This document shows positions 1-8,799 of a DNA stretch of 64,000 bases, piece after piece. Numbering within the stretch: position 1 is the first letter of the stretch; each line of letters opens with the position of its first letter. Location of the stretch: contig JACJYR010000005.1 of NCBI GenBank assembly GCA_020636005.1, forward strand, positions 186,001 to 250,000, given 5' to 3'. The stretch comes from Lewinellaceae bacterium (GTDB lineage: Bacteria > Bacteroidota > Bacteroidia > Chitinophagales > Saprospiraceae). Below the pieces are notes generated by a model. That model was not told the DNA's origin. It saw only the letters and a program-made list of their open reading frames with translations, and searched no databases. The position numbers and the translations under genes are program-made.

Positions 1-54
1 TTTTAGCCCGGCGGGCTGAATTCAAACAGCTTCTTAGTTTTGCCAAAAAAAATT

Positions 55-1158
55 ATGCTTCAAAGCCATTGGCTCGATATATTATTAACAGTGGGGTCTG
101 CACAGGGTGTTTTCATATCCGTCGTGCTTTGGCAAAAACAATTGTCCAACCGCCAGGCCATCCGCTATCTCGTGCTGCTCATCGGCATGATGTCGGCCAT
201 CATGCTGATGCGGGCCACCTACCAGCCAGGTTTTTTCCAAAAGTTTGTCGAAATCATCATGCTTCCCGATGCTATTTTGTTCCTCATCGGGCCATTCTTG
301 TATTTTTTCGTCCGCTCGTTGTTGCAGTTGCCATTGCCCGGCAAGCCCCGGCGGTATTGGCACTACCTGCCTGCCATACTGCACATGCCTTTTCTGAACA
401 TCATATTGGCACTGAATTATTACAAAGTCTGGTCTTTCCTGGAAAACTGGCATGTGCAATGGGGCTTTTTCCTCATTGAAGGGGGGGCCATCACAAGCCT
501 GGGCATTTACCTCTGGCTGGGGTTCATGGATGTGCGAAAGTACCGGGAAGCCTGGGAGCGCCAGTTCAGCACACCATTCCCTGCCCGCTTCCTGCGGCCG
601 TTTTTCGGCGTTGGGTTTCTATTTGTGGCGGCATGGGCAGTTTCTTTCCTCCACAACCTGACTTTGGATACACCGAACTACCTGGTGTACGCCATCATGT
701 GGTTCCTCCTGGTGGGGTACGTTTTTTACCTTGGGTACCAAGTCATGCTGAAGCCGGAAGTGCTGGAACTGCCATCGTTGAGGGTTTTTGTGGAAATGCC
801 TGTTTCTACACAGGAAAAAGTGGAGCGCTACATGCGTGAGCACAAACCTTTTTTGGAACCGGAACTGAAAATTGGCTACCTGGCCCAAGCACTTGGCATG
901 CCGAAGCACGAACTGTCCAGAGTGCTCAACCACGCTTTTGGGCAAAACTTTTTTGACTACCTCAACGCCTGGCGCATCCGGGAATTTATCGCCCTCCGCA
1001 AGGACCCCCGCAACACACACCTCAACATTTCAGACCTCGCCTTCCAGTCGGGCTTCAATTCCCGCACGGCATTCAACCGGGCTTTCCGAAAAGAGACGGG
1101 CCGCACGCCCAGTGAGTATTTTCAAAACCTGCCGCTGCACAAGCCGGAATTATCGTAA
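55..1158 (+). CDS. Membrane-anchored AraC-family transcriptional regulator
   Basis: The N-terminal ~240 residues hold about seven hydrophobic segments, including ones around LLTVGSAQGVFISVVLW and YLVYAIMWFLLVGYVFYLG. The C-terminal ~100 residues form an AraC-type double helix-turn-helix, with DLAFQSGFNSRTAFNRAFRK as the typical second helix pair and the end motif TGRTPSEYF. The layout is that of membrane-bound AraC regulators common in Bacteroidota, which are thought to sense a signal in or across the inner membrane and bind DNA directly; the ligand is unknown. I chose the ATG at 55; a TTG at 40 would add five residues. The next gene is 108 bp downstream on the same strand, so the secreted propeller could be co-transcribed or controlled, but nothing proves it. 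Confidence 0.88.
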   Translation: MLQSHWLDILLTVGSAQGVFISVVLWQKQLSNRQAIRYLVLLIGMMSAIMLMRATYQPGFFQKFVEIIMLPDAILFLIGPFLYFFVRSLLQLPLPGKPRRYWHYLPAILHMPFLNIILALNYYKVWSFLENWHVQWGFFLIEGGAITSLGIYLWLGFMDVRKYREAWERQFSTPFPARFLRPFFGVGFLFVAAWAVSFLHNLTLDTPNYLVYAIMWFLLVGYVFYLGYQVMLKPEVLELPSLRVFVEMPVSTQEKVERYMREHKPFLEPELKIGYLAQALGMPKHELSRVLNHAFGQNFFDYLNAWRIREFIALRKDPRNTHLNISDLAFQSGFNSRTAFNRAFRKETGRTPSEYFQNLPLHKPELS

Positions 1159-1266
1159 GGCTTCCGACAAATTCAACTGCGTTTTGTGCCACTTTGCAAA
1201 AGTGGACATGGGAACAGGGCTGTTTTTCGTCATTTGCCGAATTGTTTTTCACAAAAAAAATTTCAA

Positions 1267-2397
1267 ATGATGTCAAGAATCACCCTTCTGTTTTTCTTTT
1301 TGCCGTTTGTGGCCAATGCCCAAACCGTGGCCACCATCTCGCCCAACTCCGGCGTTACGGACGCCCTCATCTTTGATGCCGATGGCAACTTGCTGGGGGC
1401 TGACTACACCGGCTCCGCTGTTTTCAAAATCTTGTTGCCGGGCGGCGAGTCCAGCGTTTTTTCGGATGGCTACAACACGCCCAACGGCATGGCCCTCGGC
1501 AGCGACGGCACCCTCTACCTGGCCGACAACCAGGGGGACAAGATCTACAAAATCTACCCGGACAGTACCAGGGAGGTTTTCGTGGAAATGGACAGCCCCA
1601 GCGGCCTCATCTTCGAGCTGGACAGCGACACCCTGATTGCCACCAGCTACGCGGGGGACAAATTGGTGAAAATCGCCCCCGACAGTTCGATGACTGTCTG
1701 GGCATCAGGGGGCCACCTCGGAGGCGGCCCGGTCGGGCTGTGCTATGACAGTGTTGGCCAGCTTTACGTTGGCAATTTCGACGACCGGAAAATCATCAAA
1801 ATGTCGCCCGACGGCAGCCAGGAACTGTTGGTACAGGGCCCTACGAGCGGCTGGCTGGGCTTCATCGCCTACGCCAAAGGGTTCATTTACGGCACCTTGT
1901 ACAGCACCCACAAGATTTTCCGCACTGACTTGCAGGGCAATGCGACAGTCATTCTCGGCACAACCATTGGTTCTGTGGATGGGGGACCGGGAGTGGCCAA
2001 ATTCAGTGCACCGAATGGGATTGTTGCTTCACCAACAGGCGACACCCTCTATGTTTCGGACTACAACACTTCCAATATCCGGATGATTACCAATTTGGAC
2101 GGACAGCCGAGTGCGGGCCGGGAAGTGGGCCCTGCCAAGGGCTTTAATGTTTCACCAAATCCTTTTTATGGAAAAACCCTATTGTCTTTTGACCTAGGCC
2201 GGCAGGCCAATATTTCCCTGGACATTCGGGATACGGAAGGCCGTTTGGTCAGGCAGGTTTTGAGCAACGAAACCCTGGCGGCAGGTACGCACCAATTTGA
2301 AATAGGTGACCCTGGGCTTTCCTCAGGGATTTACTTTGCGTCCCTTTGGGCGGACGGGGAGCAGGTTTTGACAAAAAGGATTTTGAGGTTGGATTGA
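1267..2397 (+). CDS. Secreted SMP-30/NHL-type beta-propeller protein with T9SS sorting domain
   Basis: The ATG at 1267 gives a clean signal peptide (MMSRITLLFFFLPFVANAQ); the longer reading from 1186 would bury it. The body repeats a propeller blade pattern (NGMALGSDGTLYLADNQGD, GLCYDSVGQLYVGNFDDR, NGIVASPTGDTLYVSDYN), as in SMP-30/gluconolactonase/NHL proteins. The last ~75 residues start with FNVSPNPFYGKTLLSF and end in KRILRLD, the pattern of a T9SS type A C-terminal domain, so the protein should cross the outer membrane and be released or anchored at the surface. No catalytic assignment is possible; it may be a lactonase-like enzyme or only a binding scaffold. Confidence 0.85.
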   Translation: MMSRITLLFFFLPFVANAQTVATISPNSGVTDALIFDADGNLLGADYTGSAVFKILLPGGESSVFSDGYNTPNGMALGSDGTLYLADNQGDKIYKIYPDSTREVFVEMDSPSGLIFELDSDTLIATSYAGDKLVKIAPDSSMTVWASGGHLGGGPVGLCYDSVGQLYVGNFDDRKIIKMSPDGSQELLVQGPTSGWLGFIAYAKGFIYGTLYSTHKIFRTDLQGNATVILGTTIGSVDGGPGVAKFSAPNGIVASPTGDTLYVSDYNTSNIRMITNLDGQPSAGREVGPAKGFNVSPNPFYGKTLLSFDLGRQANISLDIRDTEGRLVRQVLSNETLAAGTHQFEIGDPGLSSGIYFASLWADGEQVLTKRILRLD

Positions 2398-2434
2398 AGA
2401 AAAGGCGGGCGCCAAACTGTTTAGTTTTTTTTAC

Positions 2435-2472
2435 AAACGCTGCTGTGGCTTGGCTACTGCGGCGTTTTTTTT
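2435..2472 (+). terminator. Possible rho-independent terminator after the propeller gene
   Basis: A short GC-rich stem (AACGC paired with GCGTT around a CTGC-rich interior) is followed by eight T. It lies 38 bp past the stop codon. The stem is imperfect. Confidence 0.4.
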
Positions 2473-2680
2473 GCCCCAAAAAAATATTTTTCAAAAACAT
2501 ATCCTTCTTGGTAACGCATTAAAACTTTCCCTGATAAACGGTCGAATAATATCCTACCCCTATGTAGCGGAAGTTTTGAGTATTGAGTTTTGGGTTTTGA
2601 TTTGGGCCCATTCATAATCTGCAAAACAAGCCTCAAAACTCCCCAATCTTAACCATTCATTTATTTAAAACAATCTTATC

Positions 2681-4759
2681 ATGGCAACCCAAAAAAAGGA
2701 GACTGCCCAACACAGGGAGCAGTTTCAGCACCTCATTTTGCAAAACCCCAACTACTTTGGGAACCTTACGGAGGCCGGTGTAAAAACCGCACAGAAAGCA
2801 GTCTTGAGCATCGTAGGAAATACCACTTACGAAGACCTGAAGTGCATCAGCTACCACCCCGAAACCGCTAAATTGGAAGCTACCGTGCAGCTCAAACAAA
2901 CGTCCGGCTACGGTGGCACTTACTGTACGGGCGGCACGAGGGAGTACGTCCGCTTCTATGTGGACTACGACCGCAACGGCACCTGGGTGGACGAAGGCCT
3001 GGTCAGCTTCGATTCATACAGCCTCGGCTTTACCGAAGACCTTTGCTACTCGGTAAACGTTTTCATCAACCCTAAAAAGCGCAAATGCTGCAAGTCGGGC
3101 GCCGTGCTGCCACGGGTGCGGGCCATCCTGAGTTGGAACGCTGCGCCACCGGCCAACCAGCCCAATTGGCTGCCCGTGTGGGGCACCCGCAAGGAGGCCA
3201 ACATCCAGATTGAGCCTCGCCACGACATCTTCTGCCTCATCACGGACTTCTTGCCGAAGTTTGAAATAGACCCTTCCAAGTTTGAAAAACTCATCGAGGA
3301 GGTTGGCCCGAAGATCCCAATTCCAGAGCCTGATCCAGCGCCCTTCCAGGAATTGAGCTTATTGGAAGTCAAGCAGTTGTACAAAGGCAAGGTGGAAGAA
3401 AACCGTTTCGCAGCGCCCACCGTCCAAAAGGCTTTAATGGCAAACAACCTCAGCATTTTTGAGCAGTCCGCAGTCAGTGTGGTGAATTTCCCCGCTATTG
3501 CTGATTTTGTTTTGAAAACAAAATTCAACACCAGCTTCGAGGAAGTGACCTGCGTGAGCCTGAACAAGGATGCCAGCATCCTGAACGCCACGGTGGTGGT
3601 GAAAAAGGCCAACGGCTACAGCGGCACACTCTGCCAAAGCGGCAGCCGGGAGTACGTCGCCTTCTACATGGATTTCGGCACGGGATGGCATTACATGGGC
3701 AACAGTTCCGTGGAAGTGCACGACATCGCCAACATGCCGGCGGACGGACTTCATTACAATGTTTTTCGCAAGGTAAACCTCAACGCCCATCAAAAAGAAT
3801 GGTGCAAGGCTGGCAAGGCGAAGGTAAGGGCCATTTTGTCCTGGAACGTCGCACCGCCACCCTTCCAGCCAGACTACATTGCTCCTTGGGGCGACCGGGA
3901 AGATTCCTATGTGGAAATCAAGCCATTGCCCAAAGACGTGACCCCTGGCCTGACCAAACTGAGCCTTGATACGCTCGGCAGTATGCCCGTGGAACTGATC
4001 AATGTGGCTGGCTATGCTACCGGAGAAAATTTTGTCGGCATGAAGGCCCAGGACAGCCCGTTCGATGGCGTGACCCGCTTCAATGGCGTCGTGCTTTTCG
4101 CCCCAATTTTCCCACTGAAGTACCGCATCCTGATTCAGGAGCCAGATAGCGCCATACCGAACCCACAGGTTAACAATGTCAAAATCCGCCGCTCAGGCAT
4201 CCCCGGCGAGATCACCCTCGTGCCAGATAGCGACGGCTGGATGACCTACTACAACGACAGTGTGGAGGACTTCCTCGGCAGCTATTCGCCCAGCAAGGAA
4301 GGCCGCCATTATGTGACCATTGAGGTGAAAAATGCCTTAACAAATGTGCAATACACGTCCAGCGGCGCTGTGCCCTTCATGGTGGACAAAACAGCGCCCG
4401 TGGTGGACATCGAAATCACCAGCGGCGGCGGCAACTGTGGCAAGTTCACGGTCGGCGACACCATCCAAGGCACTTTCTCGCTGACTGATGCGCACCCGCA
4501 TTCCCTCAGCCTGAGCGTGACCCCCGGCGACGAAGCCAACGGCGCCCGCCCAACCATTGATGGCAGCGGCGGCTTCTCTGGCCTCAGCTATCCGTTGACC
4601 CTCTCTGGCACAGGCACTTCCGGCACCTGGACGCTGGAAACAAAAGGCATGAATCCCTGTGGCTACAATGTCAGGATTGATGGATACGACAGGACTATCA
4701 TCAACAGCAGCTCGATTGGCCACCATGCGCCTGATATCGAAGGGTTCTGCCTGGATTAA
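2681..4759 (+). CDS. Large protein of unknown function with two tandem homologous domains and an Ig-like C-terminus
   Basis: I do not recognise the family. The 692-aa protein has no signal peptide. Residues ~25-180 and ~245-415 are two divergent copies of one domain: each has SGYGGTYC/NGYSGTLC, then REYVRFYVDY/REYVAFYMDF, a Cys pair near KCCKSG/EWCKAG, and VRAILSWNxAPP ending in a W-G-x-R-E/K element. The C-terminal ~270 residues resemble Ig-like beta-sandwich sequence (PFMVDKTAPVVDIEI, then SLSLSVTPGDEANG). The ORF ends just before a strong terminator. The last ~300 codons and the terminator recur at 7861-8832. Predicted protein identity between the copies is far above nucleotide identity, so the domain has been under purifying selection. 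A secreted or surface role is possible but no export signal is visible. Confidence 0.8.
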   Translation: MATQKKETAQHREQFQHLILQNPNYFGNLTEAGVKTAQKAVLSIVGNTTYEDLKCISYHPETAKLEATVQLKQTSGYGGTYCTGGTREYVRFYVDYDRNGTWVDEGLVSFDSYSLGFTEDLCYSVNVFINPKKRKCCKSGAVLPRVRAILSWNAAPPANQPNWLPVWGTRKEANIQIEPRHDIFCLITDFLPKFEIDPSKFEKLIEEVGPKIPIPEPDPAPFQELSLLEVKQLYKGKVEENRFAAPTVQKALMANNLSIFEQSAVSVVNFPAIADFVLKTKFNTSFEEVTCVSLNKDASILNATVVVKKANGYSGTLCQSGSREYVAFYMDFGTGWHYMGNSSVEVHDIANMPADGLHYNVFRKVNLNAHQKEWCKAGKAKVRAILSWNVAPPPFQPDYIAPWGDREDSYVEIKPLPKDVTPGLTKLSLDTLGSMPVELINVAGYATGENFVGMKAQDSPFDGVTRFNGVVLFAPIFPLKYRILIQEPDSAIPNPQVNNVKIRRSGIPGEITLVPDSDGWMTYYNDSVEDFLGSYSPSKEGRHYVTIEVKNALTNVQYTSSGAVPFMVDKTAPVVDIEITSGGGNCGKFTVGDTIQGTFSLTDAHPHSLSLSVTPGDEANGARPTIDGSGGFSGLSYPLTLSGTGTSGTWTLETKGMNPCGYNVRIDGYDRTIINSSSIGHHAPDIEGFCLD

Positions 4760-4804
4760 TAATGATTAGGGTTTTAGGTGTTTATTAGCCCTTTGAAACT
4801 TAGG

Positions 4805-4838
4805 AGCGTCGTCGGCGGGAGCTGGCGGCGCTTTTTTT
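4805..4838 (+). terminator. Strong rho-independent terminator
   Basis: A 12-bp stem with several G-U pairs (AGCGTCGTCGGC against GCTGGCGGCGCT) around a GGGA loop is followed by seven T. A diverged copy lies at 8800-8832 after the truncated paralogue. Confidence 0.8.
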
Positions 4839-4914
4839 ATTGGTTTAAAAACAGATCATGGAACTGCTCGAAACGAGGAAGAAAAACCTAAATCATGAAT
4901 TAGGTAAGTCATTA

Positions 4915-5487
4915 TTATAGCGAAAATTTTCCCATAATTGGAGGATACTTTCTTACCCATTCGAGAATATTGTTTTCTAAAGAAGTGTTGGTAGGTGCCA
5001 AGTTCAAAAATATTTCATCCAATACACTTTCTAAATCTTTTGCAAATTCTTCGGCTGTAAAAATAACGCTATCTAAACCATCTTGGTTATATTTTGTAAA
5101 ATGTATTGCTCCATTCTTATTATGTGCTAGCAAAATTGAACGAATACGTCCGCCTTTTCTAATGCTTAATGCGTCCGGAACCAAAGAATATCCATGAACA
5201 ATACCACATCTTAACACATGATACATTTGGTCGGGTAAATCTTGAAGGCCATTTGTGTATATGAAGTCACGATATTGAATATTTATTAATGATAAGTAAT
5301 CTCGAATAAAATCTTTGTAGTACCTGTTAGTAGAAGGTTCAGCATTATAAACCATCTTTACTAAATAATCAATATAGGCGGCGGACATAAGAAATGCCCA
5401 AGGATCACCTGAATTAGCATATTTCTGCACTTCCTTAATACGGGCTTTATAGTATTGATGAATGTCTGTTAACGTTGTCATAGGCAT
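4915..5487 (-). CDS. HEPN-like hypothetical protein (RX4H motif)
   Basis: A 190-aa protein, clearly more AT-rich than its surroundings. No family is recognised with certainty. It is mostly alpha-helical in appearance and carries R93-C-G-I-V-H98 followed by GYS, which matches the RX4-6H catalytic signature of HEPN domains, a fold found in many toxin and defence RNases. The N-terminus (DPWAFLMSAAYIDYLVKMVY) resembles the helical bundle that precedes the motif in such proteins. I kept the ATG at 5487 (MPMTTLTD); a second ATG at 5481 is equally possible. It sits with another RX4H protein and a tRNA-like sequence in the same AT-rich patch. RNase activity is an inference from one motif. Confidence 0.6.
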   Translation of the reverse strand: MPMTTLTDIHQYYKARIKEVQKYANSGDPWAFLMSAAYIDYLVKMVYNAEPSTNRYYKDFIRDYLSLINIQYRDFIYTNGLQDLPDQMYHVLRCGIVHGYSLVPDALSIRKGGRIRSILLAHNKNGAIHFTKYNQDGLDSVIFTAEEFAKDLESVLDEIFLNLAPTNTSLENNILEWVRKYPPIMGKFSL

Positions 5488-5670
5488 TTTTGAAACTTAA
5501 TTTTTGTAAACAGAAATCTTGATAAAAACTGGTCTTTCAATTCTCCCAAGCAGTCAAAAGCTTAAAACTTTCTTTGATAGCCTCAGTTTGATTCATTGTT
5601 TAGAAAAGCGGCCTTGCGACAAGTTTTTCAAATACCTGTTTTCTTTTTTATCAAATTGTATAAAAGGTTG

Positions 5671-5768
5671 CGCCTACTGCGGGACTCGAACCCACAATCA
5701 CACCTTCACAAATTGAAATGGAATTAGCAATTTGTGGAGGGGGTGCTTTACCGTTAAGCTAGTAGGCG
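5671..5768 (-). tRNA. Aberrant tRNA-like sequence (possible pseudo-tRNA or non-canonical tRNA)
   Basis: Read on the minus strand, CGCCTACT and AGTAGGCG pair over 8 bp, followed by TA, a D-arm GCTT-AACGGTA-AAGC, and a perfect T-arm GTGGG-TTCGAGT-CCCGC. These are the hallmarks of a tRNA. The middle is abnormal: 48 nt separate the D and T arms instead of about 23. They contain a 9-bp hairpin (5707-5736, CACAAATTG/CAATTTGTG). If that insert is ignored, the remaining loop would read CTCCAAA (anticodon CCA, Trp), but the supporting stem has a mismatch. No CCA is encoded. Its 5' part overlaps the end of the neighbouring HEPN-like CDS. It may be a degenerate attachment-site tRNA, a decoy RNA, or an unusual functional tRNA. 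Confidence 0.45.
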
Positions 5769-6611
5769 TGTTACTTCTTGAAGTATTTCTTCTTTATCTT
5801 TACTGCTAATTCTGCCAAAATTTGTTCTTAACAAGCTGAAAATAGCAGATTTAAATCTATTCTCATTATTCTTTATTTTCAATATTCCACTAACTATATG
5901 ATTTCCTTTTTTGTTTTTAAGACTTAGTAATATTTTGGCAATTTGTTGATTATCGGGTGTTGCGGATTGGCAAAGTACATAACCTATATTTTTGATAATA
6001 TTCGTGATTAGGAGAAAATCAGAGTAATCAATTTTTGTATATTCATTTAACCCTCCATTTAAGTGGTATTTGGTTTGTAAATCTATTAAATGCCTTATTG
6101 CTTCTTGGTGTTTATTTTTTATTTTTGCAATATTATAGTTTTCAGAGTGGGCTACTCTGTTTCTAATTAGCCTGTAATATTCATACCCTTCAAACACTCC
6201 TTCAGTTATATTTTGTATTCCAATGATTTTATTACCATAGACATTGATTAAAATATTTTCAAGTAAAGTTTCACTCGAGTTTCTGGGTTGCCAATCTTTT
6301 GCAGGAAAATACTCCTTGAATTCTGTTTCAAATTCTTCTAAAAATTGCTCTCCCTGTTGAGTTACAGACAAAATATAAAACTGTCTAATCCTTGATGAAA
6401 ATTTAAGTAAGTCTACTTCATTAACTCTTACTTTATGCTTTAGTGATAAATCTTGAATGTATTTCTTTAGGTCATTACTATTTTTAACTTGTTCAGTAAA
6501 TTCTCTAATTGCAATTTCGTTACATTCTACAACAGCATCAAACTCTCCAAGCCTTTTCTTGAGGATTCGAAAAGATTTAAATGTAAATTTTGTAATGTCC
6601 AAATCCCTCAT
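5754..6611 (-). CDS. HEPN-like hypothetical protein with RX4H motif
   Basis: A 285-aa AT-rich gene. The central region holds EYYRLIRNRVAHSENY; R150-N-R-V-A-H155 is the RX4H signature of HEPN-domain RNases, and the surrounding helix resembles the MAE_28990/RiboL-PSP-type HEPN group. The rest is helical and lysine-rich with no other domain I can name. The stop codon lies inside the D-arm of the tRNA-like sequence, so the last five codons are read through its acceptor stem. It has the same strand and base composition as the 4915-5487 gene, 180 bp away across the tRNA-like element. A toxin, abortive-infection or apoptotic-like role is inferred only from the motif and context. Confidence 0.6.
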   Translation of the reverse strand: MRDLDITKFTFKSFRILKKRLGEFDAVVECNEIAIREFTEQVKNSNDLKKYIQDLSLKHKVRVNEVDLLKFSSRIRQFYILSVTQQGEQFLEEFETEFKEYFPAKDWQPRNSSETLLENILINVYGNKIIGIQNITEGVFEGYEYYRLIRNRVAHSENYNIAKIKNKHQEAIRHLIDLQTKYHLNGGLNEYTKIDYSDFLLITNIIKNIGYVLCQSATPDNQQIAKILLSLKNKKGNHIVSGILKIKNNENRFKSAIFSLLRTNFGRISSKDKEEILQEVTRLLA

Positions 6612-7064
6612 TTCACTTTTTATTAAAACCTAAATTGCTTTTTATTTAGCTCAGGAGAGAACAACATTTGGAAATCAGAAGTTCAAAACTCTATGAAACA
6701 ACGTAAACCTGTTGTTTCAAGTCCCCGCTGGCGCAGGGCCTGCCAGCTGAAAAACACATCGCTCCTGCCGGATTGCATCTGGCACTTTCCCACCTTTAAC
6801 TACCTGCACAAAACCCCATTCTTTCAAGTCTTCCTCCACCTATCCTTAAAGCCCCACACCAGTCTCTGCAAAAATAAGACAGTTCGAGCAAGTGTTGAGC
6901 GCAGCGACACTTGCGATGTGCATTGCAGACTTTCCGCAAGTGCCGCTGCGCTCAGTTGTCTCAAGTCTTTTATTTTTAACAGGAGTACCATACATAAGAC
7001 TACCAAACCATTCAAAATTTCCTGTCAGATTATAACGAATCTGCGATTGTTGAATCAGGCCTAT
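6612..7064. other. Intergenic region without a supported gene
   Basis: No ORF here looks coding; the plus-strand reading frame that crosses it is mainly the antisense of the Uma2 gene. The only structure is the inverted repeat at 6896-6954. Confidence 0.6.
6896..6954. repeat. Inverted repeat (20-bp arms, 19 of 20 matching)
   Basis: TGAGCGCAGCGACACTTGCG at 6896-6915 faces its near-exact reverse complement at 6935-6954 across 19 nt. The left arm is itself part of a smaller palindrome (CAAGTGT...ACACTTG). It is a REP-like hairpin that belongs to no gene. Confidence 0.75.
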
Positions 7065-7640
7065 TCACCCAAACACCTCCTCCACCCCCATCCGAAACCC
7101 CACAATCACCGCCTCCGCCGAGCAAACATCCTCCCCATGGCACACCTGCATCTTTTTTCCGTGATAAACGTGGACTTCCTTCAAGTCCGGGAAAATCTGC
7201 CAGACCACAGGCACTTTTGCTTCCCGGTAGTTCTTCATTTTTTTGTGTACCCGGTTCATTTGGTCTTGGGTGGAGATGATTTCTATGACAAACTGGGGGA
7301 CGACGTTTTCCCCTTCTTTGGCTTGCCTGATTTGTTCTTCTGTGTAGAAGGCAATGTCAGGCCGGCGGTGTTTGCCTGCAAAAAACGTGTCGCCTTCTGA
7401 TAGGAGCCTGCCTCGGATACCCTTCTCAGCCTTTAATTTGTCCAACAACTTCATCAAGTTGTCGTGGATGTAGAACTGTGATTTGTCCATTGTGCGGGGA
7501 GTTTTCTCGATGGTGCCATCCACCCATTCGTACTTGTACTTGTCTTCACGAGACAGGTATTTCCGCTGAAATTCCTCCCAGGAGATTTTCTTGGGTGGAT
7601 TTTGAGAAGGGATGGATGATGGGTTTGATACGACTACCAT
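7065..7640 (-). CDS. Uma2 family endonuclease (DUF820)
   Basis: Start chosen at the ATG at 7640 (MVVVSNPSS); a TTG at 7661 would add seven residues. The sequence has the Uma2 layout: SWEEFQRKYLS and YEWVDGTIE near the N-terminus, then RRPDIAFYTEEQ and FVIEIISTQDQ supplying the D and E of a PD-(D/E)XK-like nuclease core, and a C-terminal KVPVVWQIFPDLKEVHVYH strand. About 190 residues is normal for the family. Uma2 genes are abundant in cyanobacteria and gliding Bacteroidota; their biological role is unsettled (nuclease fold, often multicopy, mobile). It has higher G+C than the HEPN genes beside it, so it may have a separate history. Confidence 0.9.
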   Translation of the reverse strand: MVVVSNPSSIPSQNPPKKISWEEFQRKYLSREDKYKYEWVDGTIEKTPRTMDKSQFYIHDNLMKLLDKLKAEKGIRGRLLSEGDTFFAGKHRRPDIAFYTEEQIRQAKEGENVVPQFVIEIISTQDQMNRVHKKMKNYREAKVPVVWQIFPDLKEVHVYHGKKMQVCHGEDVCSAEAVIVGFRMGVEEVFG

Positions 7641-7807
7641 AACTTGATTTGTTTCCAGCAAAAATAATCTTATTTTCCCAAAAACACCTGCTACGCCCCA
7701 CCATTATTCCCCACCAACCAAAGCATTTTCCCCGTCCCCGCCTGCTTGATGGCCTTCACGTCCCAGTTGTTTCAAGTATGATTTCAACAGCATTAAGTCT
7801 CGTCGTT

Positions 7808-7830
7808 CTTGCAAGTTTGCAACTTGCAAG
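7808..7830. repeat. Perfect 10-bp palindrome at the edge of the truncated paralogue
   Basis: CTTGCAAGTT and AACTTGCAAG flank a TGC loop. It lies about 30 bp before homology to the 2681-4759 gene begins, so it marks or sits close to the rearrangement junction. Confidence 0.7.
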
Positions 7831-7860
7831 GCTTCACACGGGCGGTTTTGCAGGCTTTCC

Positions 7861-8757
7861 TTCCATCCGGAGTACATCGCTCCCTGGGGCGACCGGGAAG
7901 ATTGCTACGTGGAAATCAAGCCACTGCCAAAGGACGTGACCCCCGGCCTGACTAAACTCAGCCTCGACACCCTCGGCAGTATGCCCGTCGAACTGATCAA
8001 TGCCAGCGGCTACGCAACAGGTGAAAACTTCGTCGGCATGGTGGCGCAGGACAGCCCCTTCGACGGCGTGACCCGCTTCAACGGCGTTGTGCTGTTCGCC
8101 CCGCCAGCGCCGCTCCGGTACCGCATCCTGATACAGGAGCCGGACAGCGCCATCCCCAACCCGCAGGTGAACAATGTCGTCATCCGCCGCTCCGGCATCC
8201 CCGGCACCACCACGCTCGTCCCCGACAGCGATGGCTGGATGACCTACTATAACGACAGTGTGGAAGACTTCCTCGGCAGCTTCACGCCCAGCAAAGAAGG
8301 CCGCCATTTCGTGACCATCGAGGTGAAAAATGCCATCACGAATGTGCAGTACACTTCCAGCGGCGCCGTGCCTTTCATGGTGGACAAAACAGCCCCCGTG
8401 GTGGACATCGAAATCACCAGCGGCGGCGGTAACTGTGGCAAATTCATGGTAGGTGACGTCATTCAGGGCACCTTCTCCTTGAGCGATGCGCACCCGCACT
8501 CCCTCAGCCTGAGCGTGACCCCCGGCGATGAAGCCAATGGCGCCCGTCCGACCATCGACGGCAGCGGCGGCCTCTCCGGCCTCAGCTATCCGCTGACCCT
8601 CTCCGGCACCGGCACTTCCGGCACCTGGACGCTGGAAACGAAAGGCATGAACCCCTGCGGCTACAACGTCCGGATTGATGGCTATGACCGGACGATTATC
8701 CGCAGCAGCTACATCGGCCACCATGCACCCGATATCGAAGGCTTCTGCCTGGATTAA
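7861..8757 (+). pseudogene. 5'-truncated copy of the 2681-4759 gene
   Basis: From 7861 (FHPEYIAPWGDRED) the reading frame matches residues ~396-692 of the upstream gene to the same final residues (DIEGFCLD) and the same terminator. The start of the match is abrupt: upstream in frame there is unrelated sequence with a stop at 7747. Nearly all coding differences are synonymous, so this was long a selected, full-length gene that later lost about two thirds of its 5' part. The first in-frame start is a GTG at 7909, giving a possible 282-aa product with only the Ig-like part. Whether this remnant is expressed is unknown; no promoter is evident. Confidence 0.75.
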
Positions 8758-8799
8758 TGGATTAGGGTTTTAGGTGTTTTTTAGCCCCTTTAACTTAAG

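Noticed and set aside
5671..5768. tRNA-Sec as explanation of the 98-nt tRNA-like sequence
   Set aside because: The 8-bp acceptor and length fit, but the D-stem has only 4 bp and no stem presents a TCA anticodon.
6693..7400. Long plus-strand ORF (235 codons)
   Set aside because: Most of it is the antisense of the Uma2 gene, its composition is Lys/His/Phe-rich without a domain, and it crosses the inverted repeat at 6896-6954.
7834..8724. Long minus-strand ORF rich in Val, Ala, Gly and His
   Set aside because: It is the antisense of the truncated paralogue; the same kind of shadow frame appears opposite the original gene (4337-4726).
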